Shown: positions 26,026-34,491 of the stretch, in pieces
Layout: each line of letters starts with the position of its first letter
Numbering within the stretch: position 1 is the first letter of the stretch
Source: an uncultured Acidimicrobiales bacterium
Lineage (GTDB): Bacteria > Actinomycetota > Acidimicrobiia > Acidimicrobiales > SZUA-35
NCBI GenBank assembly: GCA_938009905.1
Contig: CALLGK010000033.1
Coordinates: 1 to 47,640 of the forward strand
Length of the DNA: 47,640 bases
Reading direction: 5' to 3'
Notes under the pieces: generated by a model
Seen by the model: the letters and a program-made list of their open reading frames with translations, nothing else
The model's database searches: none
Told to the model about the DNA's origin: nothing
Position numbers and translations under genes: made by a program

Positions 26026-27939
26026 ATGCGGGTGAAGGTGTTCTTATCGGTAGTTGTCGCGGCGTTGATGGGGGCAGCGGTCCTCGGCGGGGTGAGCCCG
26101 GCCGGTGCAATCGACCGGCCCGTTCCAGATGGTTGCGAGTTCGATCCGGCTCTCAACGGCAACGGTGTCGCCACGTTGCCGATCGTCAGCGACGGCACAG
26201 ACCCCATCGATCTCGATGTCGACGCAAAGCTTCGGGTTGTCACGCTGTCGACCATCACGTCTGGCTCTGAGGGCGACCCGACCTTCGAATTCCGGGTTCG
26301 TCGCTACTTGACGGATGGCTCGCCAGACCTCGCCTTTGGCGAAGCGGGTGTCGCTGACTTGCCAGGCTCGACCCGCACCACAGAGAACGCTGACATCAGT
26401 GTCGGCGAAGACGGACAGATCTGGGTGACCCGTGCAGGAGCGCAGGGAACCGTTGACGTGCTGGCGCTGACGGATGCAGGCGATCTTCGTCTCGGCAAGG
26501 GCGAGGTTGTGCTGGGCGATGTCACCGGCGAGCTCTTGGCCAGCCACGCCACGATCGAGGGTGCCAACGGCTACGCCATCGTGTCGGTCCAGCTTGGCCT
26601 GCATCTCGAGGTGATGGTCCTGAGCCAAGCGGGAGAGGTGCTCACCTCTGTCGAGACCAGCGATCTGAACGCCTTCGCAATCGAGGTCCACGAGATCGAC
26701 CCCTATGCGAGCTTGCTCGTGGGTGGTGTGCTCGACCGAGACCAAGACGTCTGGTTCCCCATGGTGTTCGCCTACGACGATCAACCAGAACCGGTCATCG
26801 ACTACTCCGCACCCGGCGTGTACTCGGCCGTGACGAGTCGGAACCTCACCACGGCGACGGTGACGGGTTGGTTTGCGGCGGACGAGGGACGATCGTTGTT
26901 GATGCGGGACTTGGCGTTCGACCAATGGTTGAACCTCGAGAGCACGACGGCCATCGATGTTGCCTCTGCGTCGACTGGTGAAGCCGGCGTCATGTTCTCG
27001 TCACGTGGCGCCGTTGTGAGCCAGGTAGAAGATGCCGGGCAGACGGTGGCCGCTCTGTCGTGGAGGATGCTCGACGTCTCTGCGGTTGAGGTCGCCCACG
27101 AGCAGGTGGACCCTCTCACGCCGTGGGCAGTGCGCGACACCTTCGTCGATGAGCCCACCGTCATTGCCGGCTTTGGTGTTGACCGAGCGACGATCGTGCT
27201 GCTGCAGCTCACGCCATCGCTTGGCGAAGCGCCAGCCGCCACATCGTTGCCCGACCACGTGAGTCGTCTCTACCAGACGGTCTACGGCCGGAGTCCAGAC
27301 GCTGGTGGACTCGCCTTTTGGGCTCGCCAGCGAGCTAGTGGCGTCTCGGCCGTCGACATGGCGATCAGCCTGCTCGACAGCGCCGAGTTCCGCACCGCAG
27401 GGAATCTGACCACGATCGAGTTTGTCGAACTGATCACTGGGCATGCGTCCCTCGTCACTGACGACGTCACGTTGGCGTTCTTCGCTGGCCAGATCGACGG
27501 CGGGACGATGACCAGGGCCGAGTTCGTCGTGTTCATGGCCGACGGTTCTGAGCTCGTTGACGCCACCGCCACGATCGGTGCGCACACGGCAGAAGAAGGA
27601 TCGGCCCATCGGCTGTATCGGGCCTACTTCTTGCGGAACCCAGATGCACTCGGCCTCTGCTACTGGTCGCGTTTGCTCGTTGGTGGTGAGTCGCTCCGTG
27701 AGGTGTCCGACTTCTTTGCTTCGTCGGATGAGTTCGATGCCCTCTATGGCGATCTGACCGATCGCCAGTTTGTCGAGCTTGTGTATCAGAACGTGCTCGG
27801 TCGTCCCGGTGAACCGGAAGGTGTCGAGTTCTGGTCGGCCGAGCTGTGGTCGGGGCGGCAAACCCGAGGTGAAGTGATGGTCGGGTTCTCTGAGAGCCCT
27901 GAGTTCATCTTGCTGACGGGAACACTCCCGCCGGGATAG
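26026..27939 (+). CDS. Secreted protein with two C-terminal DUF4214 domains
   Basis: The 637-residue protein has a signal peptide (MRVKVFLSVVVAALMGAAVL, cut near AGA-ID). The N-terminal 380 residues look like beta-rich repeats, starting DPALNGNGVATLPI as in delta-60/propeller proteins. Two DUF4214 domains follow: residues about 407-510 (VSRLYQTVYGRSPDAGGLAF) and about 527-632 (HRLYRAYFLRNPDALGL, then LVYQNVLGRPGEPEGVEFW). DUF4214 is common in S-layer and extracellular proteins and is thought to mediate protein or carbohydrate contacts; the exact role is unknown. ATG 26026 fits the signal peptide and the leaderless -10; ATG 25990 would add 12 residues. Confidence 0.85.
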   Translation: MRVKVFLSVVVAALMGAAVLGGVSPAGAIDRPVPDGCEFDPALNGNGVATLPIVSDGTDPIDLDVDAKLRVVTLSTITSGSEGDPTFEFRVRRYLTDGSPDLAFGEAGVADLPGSTRTTENADISVGEDGQIWVTRAGAQGTVDVLALTDAGDLRLGKGEVVLGDVTGELLASHATIEGANGYAIVSVQLGLHLEVMVLSQAGEVLTSVETSDLNAFAIEVHEIDPYASLLVGGVLDRDQDVWFPMVFAYDDQPEPVIDYSAPGVYSAVTSRNLTTATVTGWFAADEGRSLLMRDLAFDQWLNLESTTAIDVASASTGEAGVMFSSRGAVVSQVEDAGQTVAALSWRMLDVSAVEVAHEQVDPLTPWAVRDTFVDEPTVIAGFGVDRATIVLLQLTPSLGEAPAATSLPDHVSRLYQTVYGRSPDAGGLAFWARQRASGVSAVDMAISLLDSAEFRTAGNLTTIEFVELITGHASLVTDDVTLAFFAGQIDGGTMTRAEFVVFMADGSELVDATATIGAHTAEEGSAHRLYRAYFLRNPDALGLCYWSRLLVGGESLREVSDFFASSDEFDALYGDLTDRQFVELVYQNVLGRPGEPEGVEFWSAELWSGRQTRGEVMVGFSESPEFILLTGTLPPG

Positions 27940-27959
27940 CGACCACTCGCAAGAACGCT

Positions 27960-28009
27960 CGGATTGGTGTGCCGGCGGGTCATGCCCGACCTTTCAGCGC
28001 ATCAATCCG
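27960..28009. terminator. Possible bidirectional stem between converging genes
   Basis: CGGATTG (27960-27966) can pair with CAATCCG (28003-28009), enclosing a smaller CGGG/CCCG hairpin. It sits in the 72-base gap between the DUF4214 and DMT stops. There is no T-tract, so intrinsic termination is uncertain. Confidence 0.3.
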
Positions 28010-28011
28010 GG

Positions 28012-28914
28012 TTAGGTCGCCTCGGCATTGGCTTGCGCCTTCTCACGGTTGTTGGCCCAGCTGAGCACGAACACGCCAGCCACCACGAGGGCACCGCCAA
28101 GGAGCTCGATGGGTTCGAGTTGTTCGTCGCGGATCAACCACGCCAACAGCACGCCAAACACGGGAATCACATAGGCCGGCAACGCAGCCTGAGCTGCTGG
28201 TGCGTGACGGATGATGGTGGCCATCAAGGCGAACGTGATCGCCATCGCTGGGACAGCGGCGTAGAAAAGCGGCACGGCGAGGCCGACCGACCAATCGATG
28301 TCGTCTGTTCCCTCGATGAGTAGGGCGACGGGGATGCAGACCGCCGCCGACATATAGAGCTGGACGGCAACAAACATCACCGGACTAACGCGCGACACGT
28401 CTCGTACTTTCATCATGACGGTGCCAACGGCCCAGGCTGACGTGGCGACGAGCAGGATGAGAATGCCGGCCAGGCTCGTGTCACCCTCGAGCGCAGGTGA
28501 CGCGACGGCGGCTGCTCCGACAAACCCCATCACTAGCCCGGTTGTGGCCAAGCCGCTGAGTCGTTCGCTGAGCACGAAGAAGGCGATGACCGCCGTGAAC
28601 AGCGGCATGGTGCTGGCCATGATGGCGGCAACCCCTGCGGTCACCTTGTCGACACCAAGCACGAGGGTCATGCTCGACACGGTGGTGATGCAGAGCGAGA
28701 CGATGAAGATCGTGAGGTAATCGTCTGCCCGGGTCGGGAGCCGTTCTCCGATGGCAAAGGCAAACATCATGAGGAACGTGCCGCCGACCGTGGTCCGCAT
28801 GGCAACCAGCGCCAGCGGCGAAGCGTGGTCGAGCGCAAACTTGAGGGCGGTGTAGTTGCCCCCGATGAGCAGCGCGACAGCGAAGATGATCGCCAGCATG
28901 ACGGCCGGGGCCAT
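28012..28914 (-). CDS. DMT family transporter (EamA)
   Basis: The 300-residue protein has ten predicted helices in two EamA repeats, the usual length for the 10-TMS drug/metabolite exporter family. Typical features are GGNYTALKFALDHASPLALVAMR in helices 1-2 and the second repeat with PAMAITFALMATIIRHAPAA and VFGVLLAWLIRDEQ. It likely exports an amino acid or related metabolite, with the substrate unknown. ATG 28914 begins exactly at the first helix. It diverges from the MBL gene at 28982 across 67 bases. Confidence 0.87.
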   Translation of the reverse strand: MAPAVMLAIIFAVALLIGGNYTALKFALDHASPLALVAMRTTVGGTFLMMFAFAIGERLPTRADDYLTIFIVSLCITTVSSMTLVLGVDKVTAGVAAIMASTMPLFTAVIAFFVLSERLSGLATTGLVMGFVGAAAVASPALEGDTSLAGILILLVATSAWAVGTVMMKVRDVSRVSPVMFVAVQLYMSAAVCIPVALLIEGTDDIDWSVGLAVPLFYAAVPAMAITFALMATIIRHAPAAQAALPAYVIPVFGVLLAWLIRDEQLEPIELLGGALVVAGVFVLSWANNREKAQANAEAT

Positions 28915-28981
28915 CGTGGGCTGAGACGTTGGGGTTGGCGCTGCGGTTGAAGTGATCGGGTCACCCTAGAAGACTTCGCCG

Positions 28982-29911
28982 ATGACAAAGAATGCGGACC
29001 CGACGACTCTCGACTGGTTTGGATGCGCCACCTTCCGGCTCCGCACCGCGGGTCTGACGATCATGCTCGACGCCTACATCGACCGTATGCCCGAGGCTGA
29101 TGGACCGCGGGACGACGATGGCAACCATCTCAGTGCTGCCTCAATCAAGGAATGCGACTGGATCGTGGTCGGCCATTCTCACTTCGATCATCTGTGGGGC
29201 GCCGAGACGATCATGGCCAACACCAACGCCACGCTGATTGCGAGCTACGAGTCAGTTCGAGTGATGGAAGCAGCTGGAGTTCCGCTCGACCGAATGATCT
29301 GCGTTGGCGGCGGCGAAACAATCGACTTGGGCAGTGGTGTCACGGTCGCCGTCTATCCCAGTCAGCATTCGTGCGTGTGGTCCCATGCCGAAATGGACGG
29401 CCCTGGCACCGAGTGTCTCGGTGACCTCAATGTGTTGTGGCACGAGCGTCAGGAACGGTTTGCGAAGCTTGGCGCCTACCTTGCGTCGCTCGGGCCAGAT
29501 GCCCAGGCCCACCTCGCGGCGGGAGCGACCGGCCACAGCACACGAGGCGACGGTGGCGCTCTCGTGTTTGTGTTTGAGACGCCAGACGGCAGCATCTTCT
29601 ATCAGGACACGTCAGGTCATTGGCAGGGCGTGCTTGAAGGGCTCAATCCCGATCTTGCCCTCATCGGCGCGGCTGGTCGGGCAAGCATCGATGGTGAACC
29701 AATCCAGGGTTCGCTAGCACAGTTCGTTGCTCGGCAGGTCGAACTACTTGGGCCGAAGCGCGTGATTCTCACCCACCACGACAACTGGATGCCGGGCTTT
29801 TCGGCCCCTACGGATACCGGCCCGATTCGTGACGCCGTGGCTGTCGCCGACCCGAACGTTGACTTCATGGAGCTCGGCTACATCGACGCAACGCCGGTGC
29901 TGCCGATCTAG
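28982..29911 (+). CDS. MBL-fold metal-dependent hydrolase (UlaG-like)
   Basis: The 309-residue protein shows LDWFGCATFRLRTAGLTIMLD at the N-terminus and the zinc motif HSHFDHLWG near residue 65, the layout of the UlaG-like lactonase/hydrolase group. A later GHSTRGDGGAL supplies further metal ligands, and VILTHHDNWMPGF is near the end. It is cytoplasmic, with no signal peptide. Upstream, AAGACT sits six bases before the ATG, a weak leaderless signature. The substrate is unknown. Confidence 0.82.
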   Translation: MTKNADPTTLDWFGCATFRLRTAGLTIMLDAYIDRMPEADGPRDDDGNHLSAASIKECDWIVVGHSHFDHLWGAETIMANTNATLIASYESVRVMEAAGVPLDRMICVGGGETIDLGSGVTVAVYPSQHSCVWSHAEMDGPGTECLGDLNVLWHERQERFAKLGAYLASLGPDAQAHLAAGATGHSTRGDGGALVFVFETPDGSIFYQDTSGHWQGVLEGLNPDLALIGAAGRASIDGEPIQGSLAQFVARQVELLGPKRVILTHHDNWMPGFSAPTDTGPIRDAVAVADPNVDFMELGYIDATPVLPI

Positions 29912-29949
29912 CGCTATGAGTTTGAGAGAGCACGAATCTGATGTCTTCC

Positions 29950-29978
29950 TTGACAACCGATTTTGGGCCGGATAGCAC
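29950..29978 (+). promoter_or_regulatory. Sigma-70-type promoter for LVIVD-like gene
   Basis: TTGACA (29950-29955) and TAGCAC (29973-29978) are 17 bases apart. The predicted start is near 29985, giving an untranslated leader of about 48 bases. This is the best -35/-10 pair I saw in the window. Confidence 0.6.
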
Positions 29979-29985
29979 GGGTTCA

Positions 29986-30005
29986 GTGTGACCAGAGGGT
30001 CACAC
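29986..30005 (+). promoter_or_regulatory. Perfect inverted repeat at the predicted mRNA 5' end
   Basis: GTGTGACC-AGAG-GGTCACAC is an 8-base perfect inverted repeat with a 4-base loop, starting at about the +1 position. It could be a 5' hairpin that stabilises the mRNA or an operator. The spacing does not fit the CRP consensus (8 instead of 6 between TGTGA and TCACA). Confidence 0.5.
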
Positions 30006-30032
30006 AAAAGTGGAAACACAAGGTGGGATCAA

Positions 30033-31496
30033 ATGAGACTTTCAAGATCGATCGTGGGTGTTCTCGCGATCATGGCGCTACTTGCAACGCTGCCGTCTCT
30101 CGCGGGAGCGCACGACACGTCCGGCGGTGATGCTCTGAAGGGACGAGCGTACGACGGACACGTTCAAGATCCGAGTCCTGGCGGTGTGCCTATGGATCCG
30201 GTCAGAGATGCCCGATGTACCGGCGGCATGGCAGCGGATCTCTTTCCGTGCCACAAGGTTGACCTTGACGCCTTTATGCCGCTCACTGAGCTCGGCGCAA
30301 CGTTTATCAATGACGTGTGGGGATGGACTGACTCCGAGACCGGCCAGCAAATTGCGATTGCTGGGGTGATCGAGGGAACAGTCTTCGTCGACGTCACGGA
30401 CGGTACGAACCCAGTCGTTCTCGGCCTGCTCCCCGCACCACCAGAAATCGCGGACGACTTCGGCAATCTGTGGGGTGATATCCGAGTGTTCGAAAACACC
30501 GCGTACATCGGCTCAGAGGCCGCCGACTTCGATGCGTTCTTTGAGGCCGGCCAGCTGAGTGGATTCGGTGTGCAGATCGTTGACCTCGAACAGTTCCGAG
30601 GCGTTACCGCCGAGATCGAGGTCGTCGAGGCCAATCGGCTCACCGAGATCACCCAGTCGCACAACCTCTCACTCAACGAAGAGACAGGTCGTCTCTATGT
30701 GGTTGGTTCGTTCCTCAATGGAACTGATTGCGCGAACCCGGTCGGCTCGGGTGGGGCTGCGGTCTATGACCTCAACGCCGACCCAATCAACCCTGAGTTC
30801 ATTGGCTGCCTCGATGGCGAGCAATACAACCATGACCTTCAGTGTGTGATCTACGACGGGCCCGATGCTGAATTCCAGGGCCGCGAGATTTGCATCGGTT
30901 CAAACGAGGCAGTGATGCGAATCTATGACGCCACCGACATCGATGATGTTCAGGTGCTCGGCACGCTGACGTACCTCGACGTTGGCTTCAACGATGACAC
31001 GAGTGATGGCTTATTCCCCGGCGCTCCCGCGTACTACACGCACCAGGGCTGGCTGAGCGAAGACCATTCGTTCTTCTACTTGGGCGACGAACTCGATGAG
31101 GTGCAACAGGGAATCACCCGGACGACCTACATCTGGGATCTCACCGATCTCGACGATGCCCAGCTCGTGAGCAGCTTCACCGATGGGAGCACATCGATCG
31201 ACCACAACATGTTTGTGTTGGAGGGGTTGCTCTATCAGGCGAACTACTCGGCCGGTCTGACGATCTACGACGCGTGGAAGAGCGACAAGGGTCGCTTAAC
31301 CGAACGTGGCTACTTCGATACGTTCCCGCTCGACGATCGAACGGACTTCTTCGGTGCCTGGGGTAACTACCCCTTCTTCGGTGACGGCAAGGTCATCGTG
31401 ACGAGTTCTGACGAAGGTCTCTTCATTCTCAACTCGCGAGCGAAGAGCTCGAACAACGACTTTGCGAAGGGCGTCTCGAAGAAGAAGATGCGGTGA
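30033..31496 (+). CDS. Secreted choice-of-anchor B / LVIVD repeat-type protein
   Basis: The 487-residue protein has a signal peptide (MRLSRSIVGVLAIMALLATL, cut near AGA-HD). A beta-propeller-like body follows, with LVIVD-type phrases such as GVQIVDLEQFRG, RIYDATDIDDVQVLG, TYIWDLTDLDDAQLV and GLTIYDAW. The motif FINDVWGWTDSETGQQIAIAG is typical of choice-of-anchor B proteins. Those usually end in a sorting or membrane anchor; this one ends in a basic tail (SNNDFAKGVSKKKMR) with none, so it is probably released or held by charge. ATG 30033 has AGGTGG about six bases upstream, behind a TTGACA/TAGCAC promoter. Confidence 0.82.
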   Translation: MRLSRSIVGVLAIMALLATLPSLAGAHDTSGGDALKGRAYDGHVQDPSPGGVPMDPVRDARCTGGMAADLFPCHKVDLDAFMPLTELGATFINDVWGWTDSETGQQIAIAGVIEGTVFVDVTDGTNPVVLGLLPAPPEIADDFGNLWGDIRVFENTAYIGSEAADFDAFFEAGQLSGFGVQIVDLEQFRGVTAEIEVVEANRLTEITQSHNLSLNEETGRLYVVGSFLNGTDCANPVGSGGAAVYDLNADPINPEFIGCLDGEQYNHDLQCVIYDGPDAEFQGREICIGSNEAVMRIYDATDIDDVQVLGTLTYLDVGFNDDTSDGLFPGAPAYYTHQGWLSEDHSFFYLGDELDEVQQGITRTTYIWDLTDLDDAQLVSSFTDGSTSIDHNMFVLEGLLYQANYSAGLTIYDAWKSDKGRLTERGYFDTFPLDDRTDFFGAWGNYPFFGDGKVIVTSSDEGLFILNSRAKSSNNDFAKGVSKKKMR

Positions 31497-31618
31497 AGCC
31501 GAACGGCCCCGGCCGAGTCGATCTTCCGGAGAAGAGATCGCTCGACCGAGGCCGTGGGTTGTGGTTCTGGAACCAGGGGAGAGGACCGGTTCAACAGACC
31601 CATGTTGGAGGGACTTGT

Positions 31619-31647
31619 GGGAGCCGCCGAGGGCGACGGCGGCTCCC
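31619..31647. terminator. Strong hairpin between converging genes
   Basis: A perfect 11-base GC-rich stem (GGGAGCCGCCG / CGGCGGCTCCC) with a 7-base loop lies in the 157-base gap between the LVIVD-like gene and the converging lipoprotein gene. There is no T-tract on either strand, so it may block transcripts or protect 3' ends in both directions. The rest of the gap holds a weaker imperfect stem and no gene. Confidence 0.6.
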
Positions 31648-31653
31648 GTGAGC

Positions 31654-32826
31654 TCAGCCGTTGACCGAGCCCGAGCCGGTGATGGCGACGAAGCCGGAGC
31701 CAAGCTCGATGTTCTCGTGGTCAGCTGCGTCGTCGGCAACCTCGGTGACGAGGGGCTTCAGGGCGAACGGTGCCGGGCTGTTGTCGGCATCTGGCTCGAC
31801 GCTGATCACGATCGTGGCCTCGGTGAGGTCGGTCGGGAACTCAAGACCGTCGGGAGCATTCACAAGGAAGTCCTCGCCCGGGTAGTTCGGGCCAGCGTTC
31901 GGGCCGGAGAAGCCGTCGAAATCGTCGGCGGCAGCGCCATCAACGAATCGGCCAGTGCTGATGGGCTGACCGTCGATGACGGCCCAGCCTTCGTAGGCCC
32001 AGCCAGCGGGCAGCTCGGGAAGGTCGAGCGCAGCCTCAGGACCGGGCAGGCTCAGGAACCAAACGCCCGAGAGCTCGTTGTCTTCGGCATCATCGGTCGG
32101 CGTCGCAAGGATGAAGCTGCCGGAGGCGTCTGAGAAGTCGGTGCCGAGTGCTGCTGGGTGATCAATCGACAGTTCGAAGGATCCGTCGTCGGCGATTGGT
32201 CCGCCGAGCACCTTGGTGTCGCTCGGAGCTGGGTCGTCACCGACGCTGGGCTCGATCGAGATGACAACAGCGGCTGCACCGTCGTGGCCGTAGAGGTGGT
32301 TCTGGTCGGAGGTGATTTCGACCTCGCCGTCTTCGTTGATGTCGAACAGGCCGCCGGTCACGGGAGCGTCGTCGACGATGGTCCAGACCTCGTAGTCGAA
32401 GTCGTCGCCGAGGGGCTCAAGCCCGTCGAAGCTGATGTCGAGCACGGGGCGACCTTCGCTCATGGCGTCGCCGTCTTCCATGGCATCTTCTTCCATGGCG
32501 TCGCCATCTTCCATGGCATCGTCTTCCATCGCGTCGTCTTCCATGGCGTCGCCGTCTTCCATGGCGTCGTCTTCCATGGCGTCTTCGTCGTCAGCCATGG
32601 CCTCGTCGTCTTCCATGGCGTCTTCGTCGTCAGCCATGGCCTCGTCGTCTTCCATGGCGTCGTCGCTAGCCACGGCCTCGTCGTCTGCGACGGCTGCAGC
32701 GGCGTCTGCTGCGGCAGATTCGTCACCATCGGTGCCGCACGCGGCGGCGATCATGCCCAGGCCGATCAGCAAGGCTGCTGCTTTCTTGAGCTTGGGGCTC
32801 TTGGCCTCGTTCTGGTTGCGTTCCAT
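31654..32826 (-). CDS. Lipoprotein with acidic Met-rich repeat and duplicated anti-sigma-like domain
   Basis: The 390-residue protein has a lipoprotein signal with the lipobox IAAAC near residue 30. Residues about 57-123 are a low-complexity acidic segment built from DAMED-type units (DAMEDDEAMADDE occurs twice). After it come two similar halves: VVISIEPSVGDDPAPSD with FDYEVWTIVDDAPVTGG, and IVISVEPDADNSPAPFA with WAYEGWAVIDGQPISTG. These resemble the C-terminal sensor domain of RskA-type anti-sigma factors. The protein lacks a membrane helix and a sigma-binding domain, so it is an extracellular relative, not an anti-sigma factor. ATG 32826 has GAGGAG seven bases upstream. Confidence 0.75.
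   Translation of the reverse strand: MERNQNEAKSPKLKKAAALLIGLGMIAAACGTDGDESAAADAAAAVADDEAVASDDAMEDDEAMADDEDAMEDDEAMADDEDAMEDDAMEDGDAMEDDAMEDDAMEDGDAMEEDAMEDGDAMSEGRPVLDISFDGLEPLGDDFDYEVWTIVDDAPVTGGLFDINEDGEVEITSDQNHLYGHDGAAAVVISIEPSVGDDPAPSDTKVLGGPIADDGSFELSIDHPAALGTDFSDASGSFILATPTDDAEDNELSGVWFLSLPGPEAALDLPELPAGWAYEGWAVIDGQPISTGRFVDGAAADDFDGFSGPNAGPNYPGEDFLVNAPDGLEFPTDLTEATIVISVEPDADNSPAPFALKPLVTEVADDAADHENIELGSGFVAITGSGSVNG
32455..32655 (-). repeat. In-frame 15-base coding repeats (DAMED units)
   Basis: The minus strand repeats GACGCCATGGAAGAC-type units with few changes, interrupted by GAGGCCATGGCTGAC units. Units are multiples of three, so copy-number change would lengthen or shorten the acidic linker without a frameshift. 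On the plus strand the same bases read as spurious Ser/Met or His-rich frames. Confidence 0.75.
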
Positions 32827-32843
32827 TGATGTACTCCTCGTTG

Positions 32844-32863
32844 TTCGAACGGGGGTGTTCGAA
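32844..32863. promoter_or_regulatory. Inverted repeat upstream of the repeat-containing lipoprotein gene
   Basis: TTCGAAC-GGGGGT-GTTCGAA has perfect 7-base arms and lies 18-37 bases before the ATG at 32826. A second, weaker pair with the same spacing, GTTCA-N6-TGAAC, is at 32959-32974. Both could be operator sites in the 215-base divergent region with the dehydrogenase gene. Confidence 0.4.
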
Positions 32864-33041
32864 GGTTTGATTCGGTTGGTTCGCCTCGTGTGGCGATGGG
32901 GGTATCAACGCAGTCGGCTCGCCGATCTCGTCCCCGAATGCACCCTCGTTTCCCCGTTGTTCACCGGTCTGAACACTCGCTCTGTGCACAGATCGCCTTG
33001 TTCAGTGGGGAAACCTCGATCGGGCCGCCAAACTTGTGAAC

Positions 33042-34319
33042 ATGAGTCGACAAATCGAATCGGTAGCTGTTCTCGGATGCGGGACGATGGGATCAGGCAT
33101 CGCCGCCGCAAGTGCCGCTGCCGGGTGCCGGGTGCTGATGCTTGATGTCTCGTCTGAAGCCGTCGAGCGGGGTTTGGCGGCCGTCGACGACGAGCATCGT
33201 CACCTCGTCGAGACCGGTACGTTCGACGACGATCTCGAGAAGCTCGCCGACTACGACTGGATCTGCGAAGCGATCGTGGAAGACGTTGGGATTAAGCGGG
33301 AGCTGTTCGAAAAGGTCGAGCCCATCCGTCGCGATGGCTCAGTCATCAGCTCGAACACGTCTGGCATCCCGCTGCGAGACATTGCCGAGGGCTTGCCCGA
33401 GCGCTTCCAGGCCGACGTTGCCATCACCCATTTCTTCAACCCGGTTCGGGTCATGAAGCTCTTCGAGTTGGTGCCTGGCGAGTCAACAACGCCAGAGGTC
33501 ATCGAGGCGTTTGCGTCCTTCGGTGCGGTGCAGCTCGACAAGGGCGTCGTGCACGCCAAGGACACGGTCAACTTCATCGGCAACCGCATCGGTTGCTTCT
33601 TCATGCTGAGTGGATTGCACAAGGCCAAGCCGTTCTTGGCCGACGGCATGAGCCAAGAGACGGTCAACGCGGTGCTCGGCAAGCCCATCGGTCTGCCCCC
33701 AACCGGGCTCTATGGCCTGATCGATCTCATCGGGCTCGACGTGATGGACCTCGTGGGTAAGAACCTCGACGTCAACCTGCCGGCCGACGACGTAGGCCGG
33801 GCCTACACGTCGTTCCCCGATGCAGAGCAGCGCATGCTCGAGCGGGGTCAGCTTGGCCGCAAGTCGCGAGACCTGGGTGGGTTCGGTCGAGTGCAGAAAC
33901 TCGAAGACGGCTCGAAGAAGTTCGAGACGTTCGATCTGCTCACCGAGGAATGGCGAGAGGCCACCGAAGCTGATCTCGAGGGTGTGTCGGCCGACCTCGG
34001 CGACGTGATGTTTGAAGACTCTCCGCAGGGCGCCCTGGCCTGGGACATTTTTGGTGGAACGCTCCGCTATGCGGCAGGACTCGTGCCCGAGATTGCCGAC
34101 GATGTGATGAACATCGACAACGCGATTCGGTGGGGCTTCAACTGGGCCAAGGGGCCGTTTGAGATGCTCGACCATCTCGGTCCGCAGCGTGTGATCGACA
34201 AGATCCGAGCCGAGGGTGGCGAGCTGCCCCACATGCTCGCCGTGCTCGACGCGTCCGACTCAGACACCTTCTATCGAGACGGCGGGTTCCTCGGCCACGA
34301 CGGCACCTGGAACTCCTAA
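33042..34319 (+). CDS. 3-hydroxyacyl-CoA dehydrogenase family protein
   Basis: The 425-residue protein begins with a Rossmann fold (VAVLGCGTMGSGIAAASAAAG). It contains the family's catalytic region SSNTSGIPLRDIAEGL and ITHFFNPVRVMKLFELVPG (His-Glu pair), then 3HCDH C-terminal domains with DTVNFIGNRIGCFF and GLPPTGLYGLIDLIGLDVM. It oxidises L-3-hydroxyacyl-CoA with NAD+ in fatty acid beta-oxidation. Unlike FadB/FadJ it has no enoyl-CoA hydratase domain. A second C-terminal domain (AIRWGFNWAKGPFEMLDHLG) makes it longer than a 280-residue single-domain enzyme. ATG 33042 is preferred over GTG 33036 because AAACTT lies six bases upstream. Confidence 0.9.
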   Translation: MSRQIESVAVLGCGTMGSGIAAASAAAGCRVLMLDVSSEAVERGLAAVDDEHRHLVETGTFDDDLEKLADYDWICEAIVEDVGIKRELFEKVEPIRRDGSVISSNTSGIPLRDIAEGLPERFQADVAITHFFNPVRVMKLFELVPGESTTPEVIEAFASFGAVQLDKGVVHAKDTVNFIGNRIGCFFMLSGLHKAKPFLADGMSQETVNAVLGKPIGLPPTGLYGLIDLIGLDVMDLVGKNLDVNLPADDVGRAYTSFPDAEQRMLERGQLGRKSRDLGGFGRVQKLEDGSKKFETFDLLTEEWREATEADLEGVSADLGDVMFEDSPQGALAWDIFGGTLRYAAGLVPEIADDVMNIDNAIRWGFNWAKGPFEMLDHLGPQRVIDKIRAEGGELPHMLAVLDASDSDTFYRDGGFLGHDGTWNS

Positions 34320-34344
34320 CTCCAATCCCGGCCACCCCTCGTTC

Positions 34345-34384
34345 TGGAGGCCGTAGAGCACCAAAAAGTGCTCTCCGGCCTCCA
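34345..34384. repeat. Family B hairpin, copy 2 (convergent gap)
   Basis: TGGAGGCCGTAGAGCAC pairs with 34368-34384 at 16 of 17 positions across the loop CAAAAA. It lies 25 bases after the dehydrogenase stop. Confidence 0.75.
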
Positions 34385-34406
34385 AATCTCGGACACGTTC
34401 GCGTTG

Positions 34407-34446
34407 TGGAGGCTGTAGAGCACGAAACGGTGCCCTATGGCCTCCA
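34407..34446. repeat. Family B hairpin, copy 3 (convergent gap)
   Basis: TGGAGGCTGTAGAGCAC (34407-34423) pairs, less perfectly, with 34430-34446. It is tandem to copy 2. Further half-units GCCTCCAGTTCGGAG recur near 34440, 34457 and 34475, so the whole 172-base gap is built from pieces of this repeat. Confidence 0.7.
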
Positions 34447-34491
34447 GTTCGGAGATGCCTCCAGTTTGGGGAGCGCCTCCAGTTCGGAGTT

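Noticed and set aside
27001-27861. 286-codon minus-strand frame inside the DUF4214 gene
   Set aside because: Antisense shadow; the plus frame carries two DUF4214 domains.
29986-30005. CRP/GlxR binding site
   Set aside because: The TGTGA and TCACA half-sites are eight bases apart instead of six.
32158-33145. Plus-strand open frames rich in HGV/FHG and MASSS repeats
   Set aside because: They are antisense readings of the DAMED repeat in the lipoprotein gene. The minus frame has a lipoprotein signal and a Shine-Dalgarno.
34320-34491. CRISPR array or tandem-repeat locus
   Set aside because: Units are inverted and of unequal spacing, with no constant repeat plus unique spacers and no cas genes.
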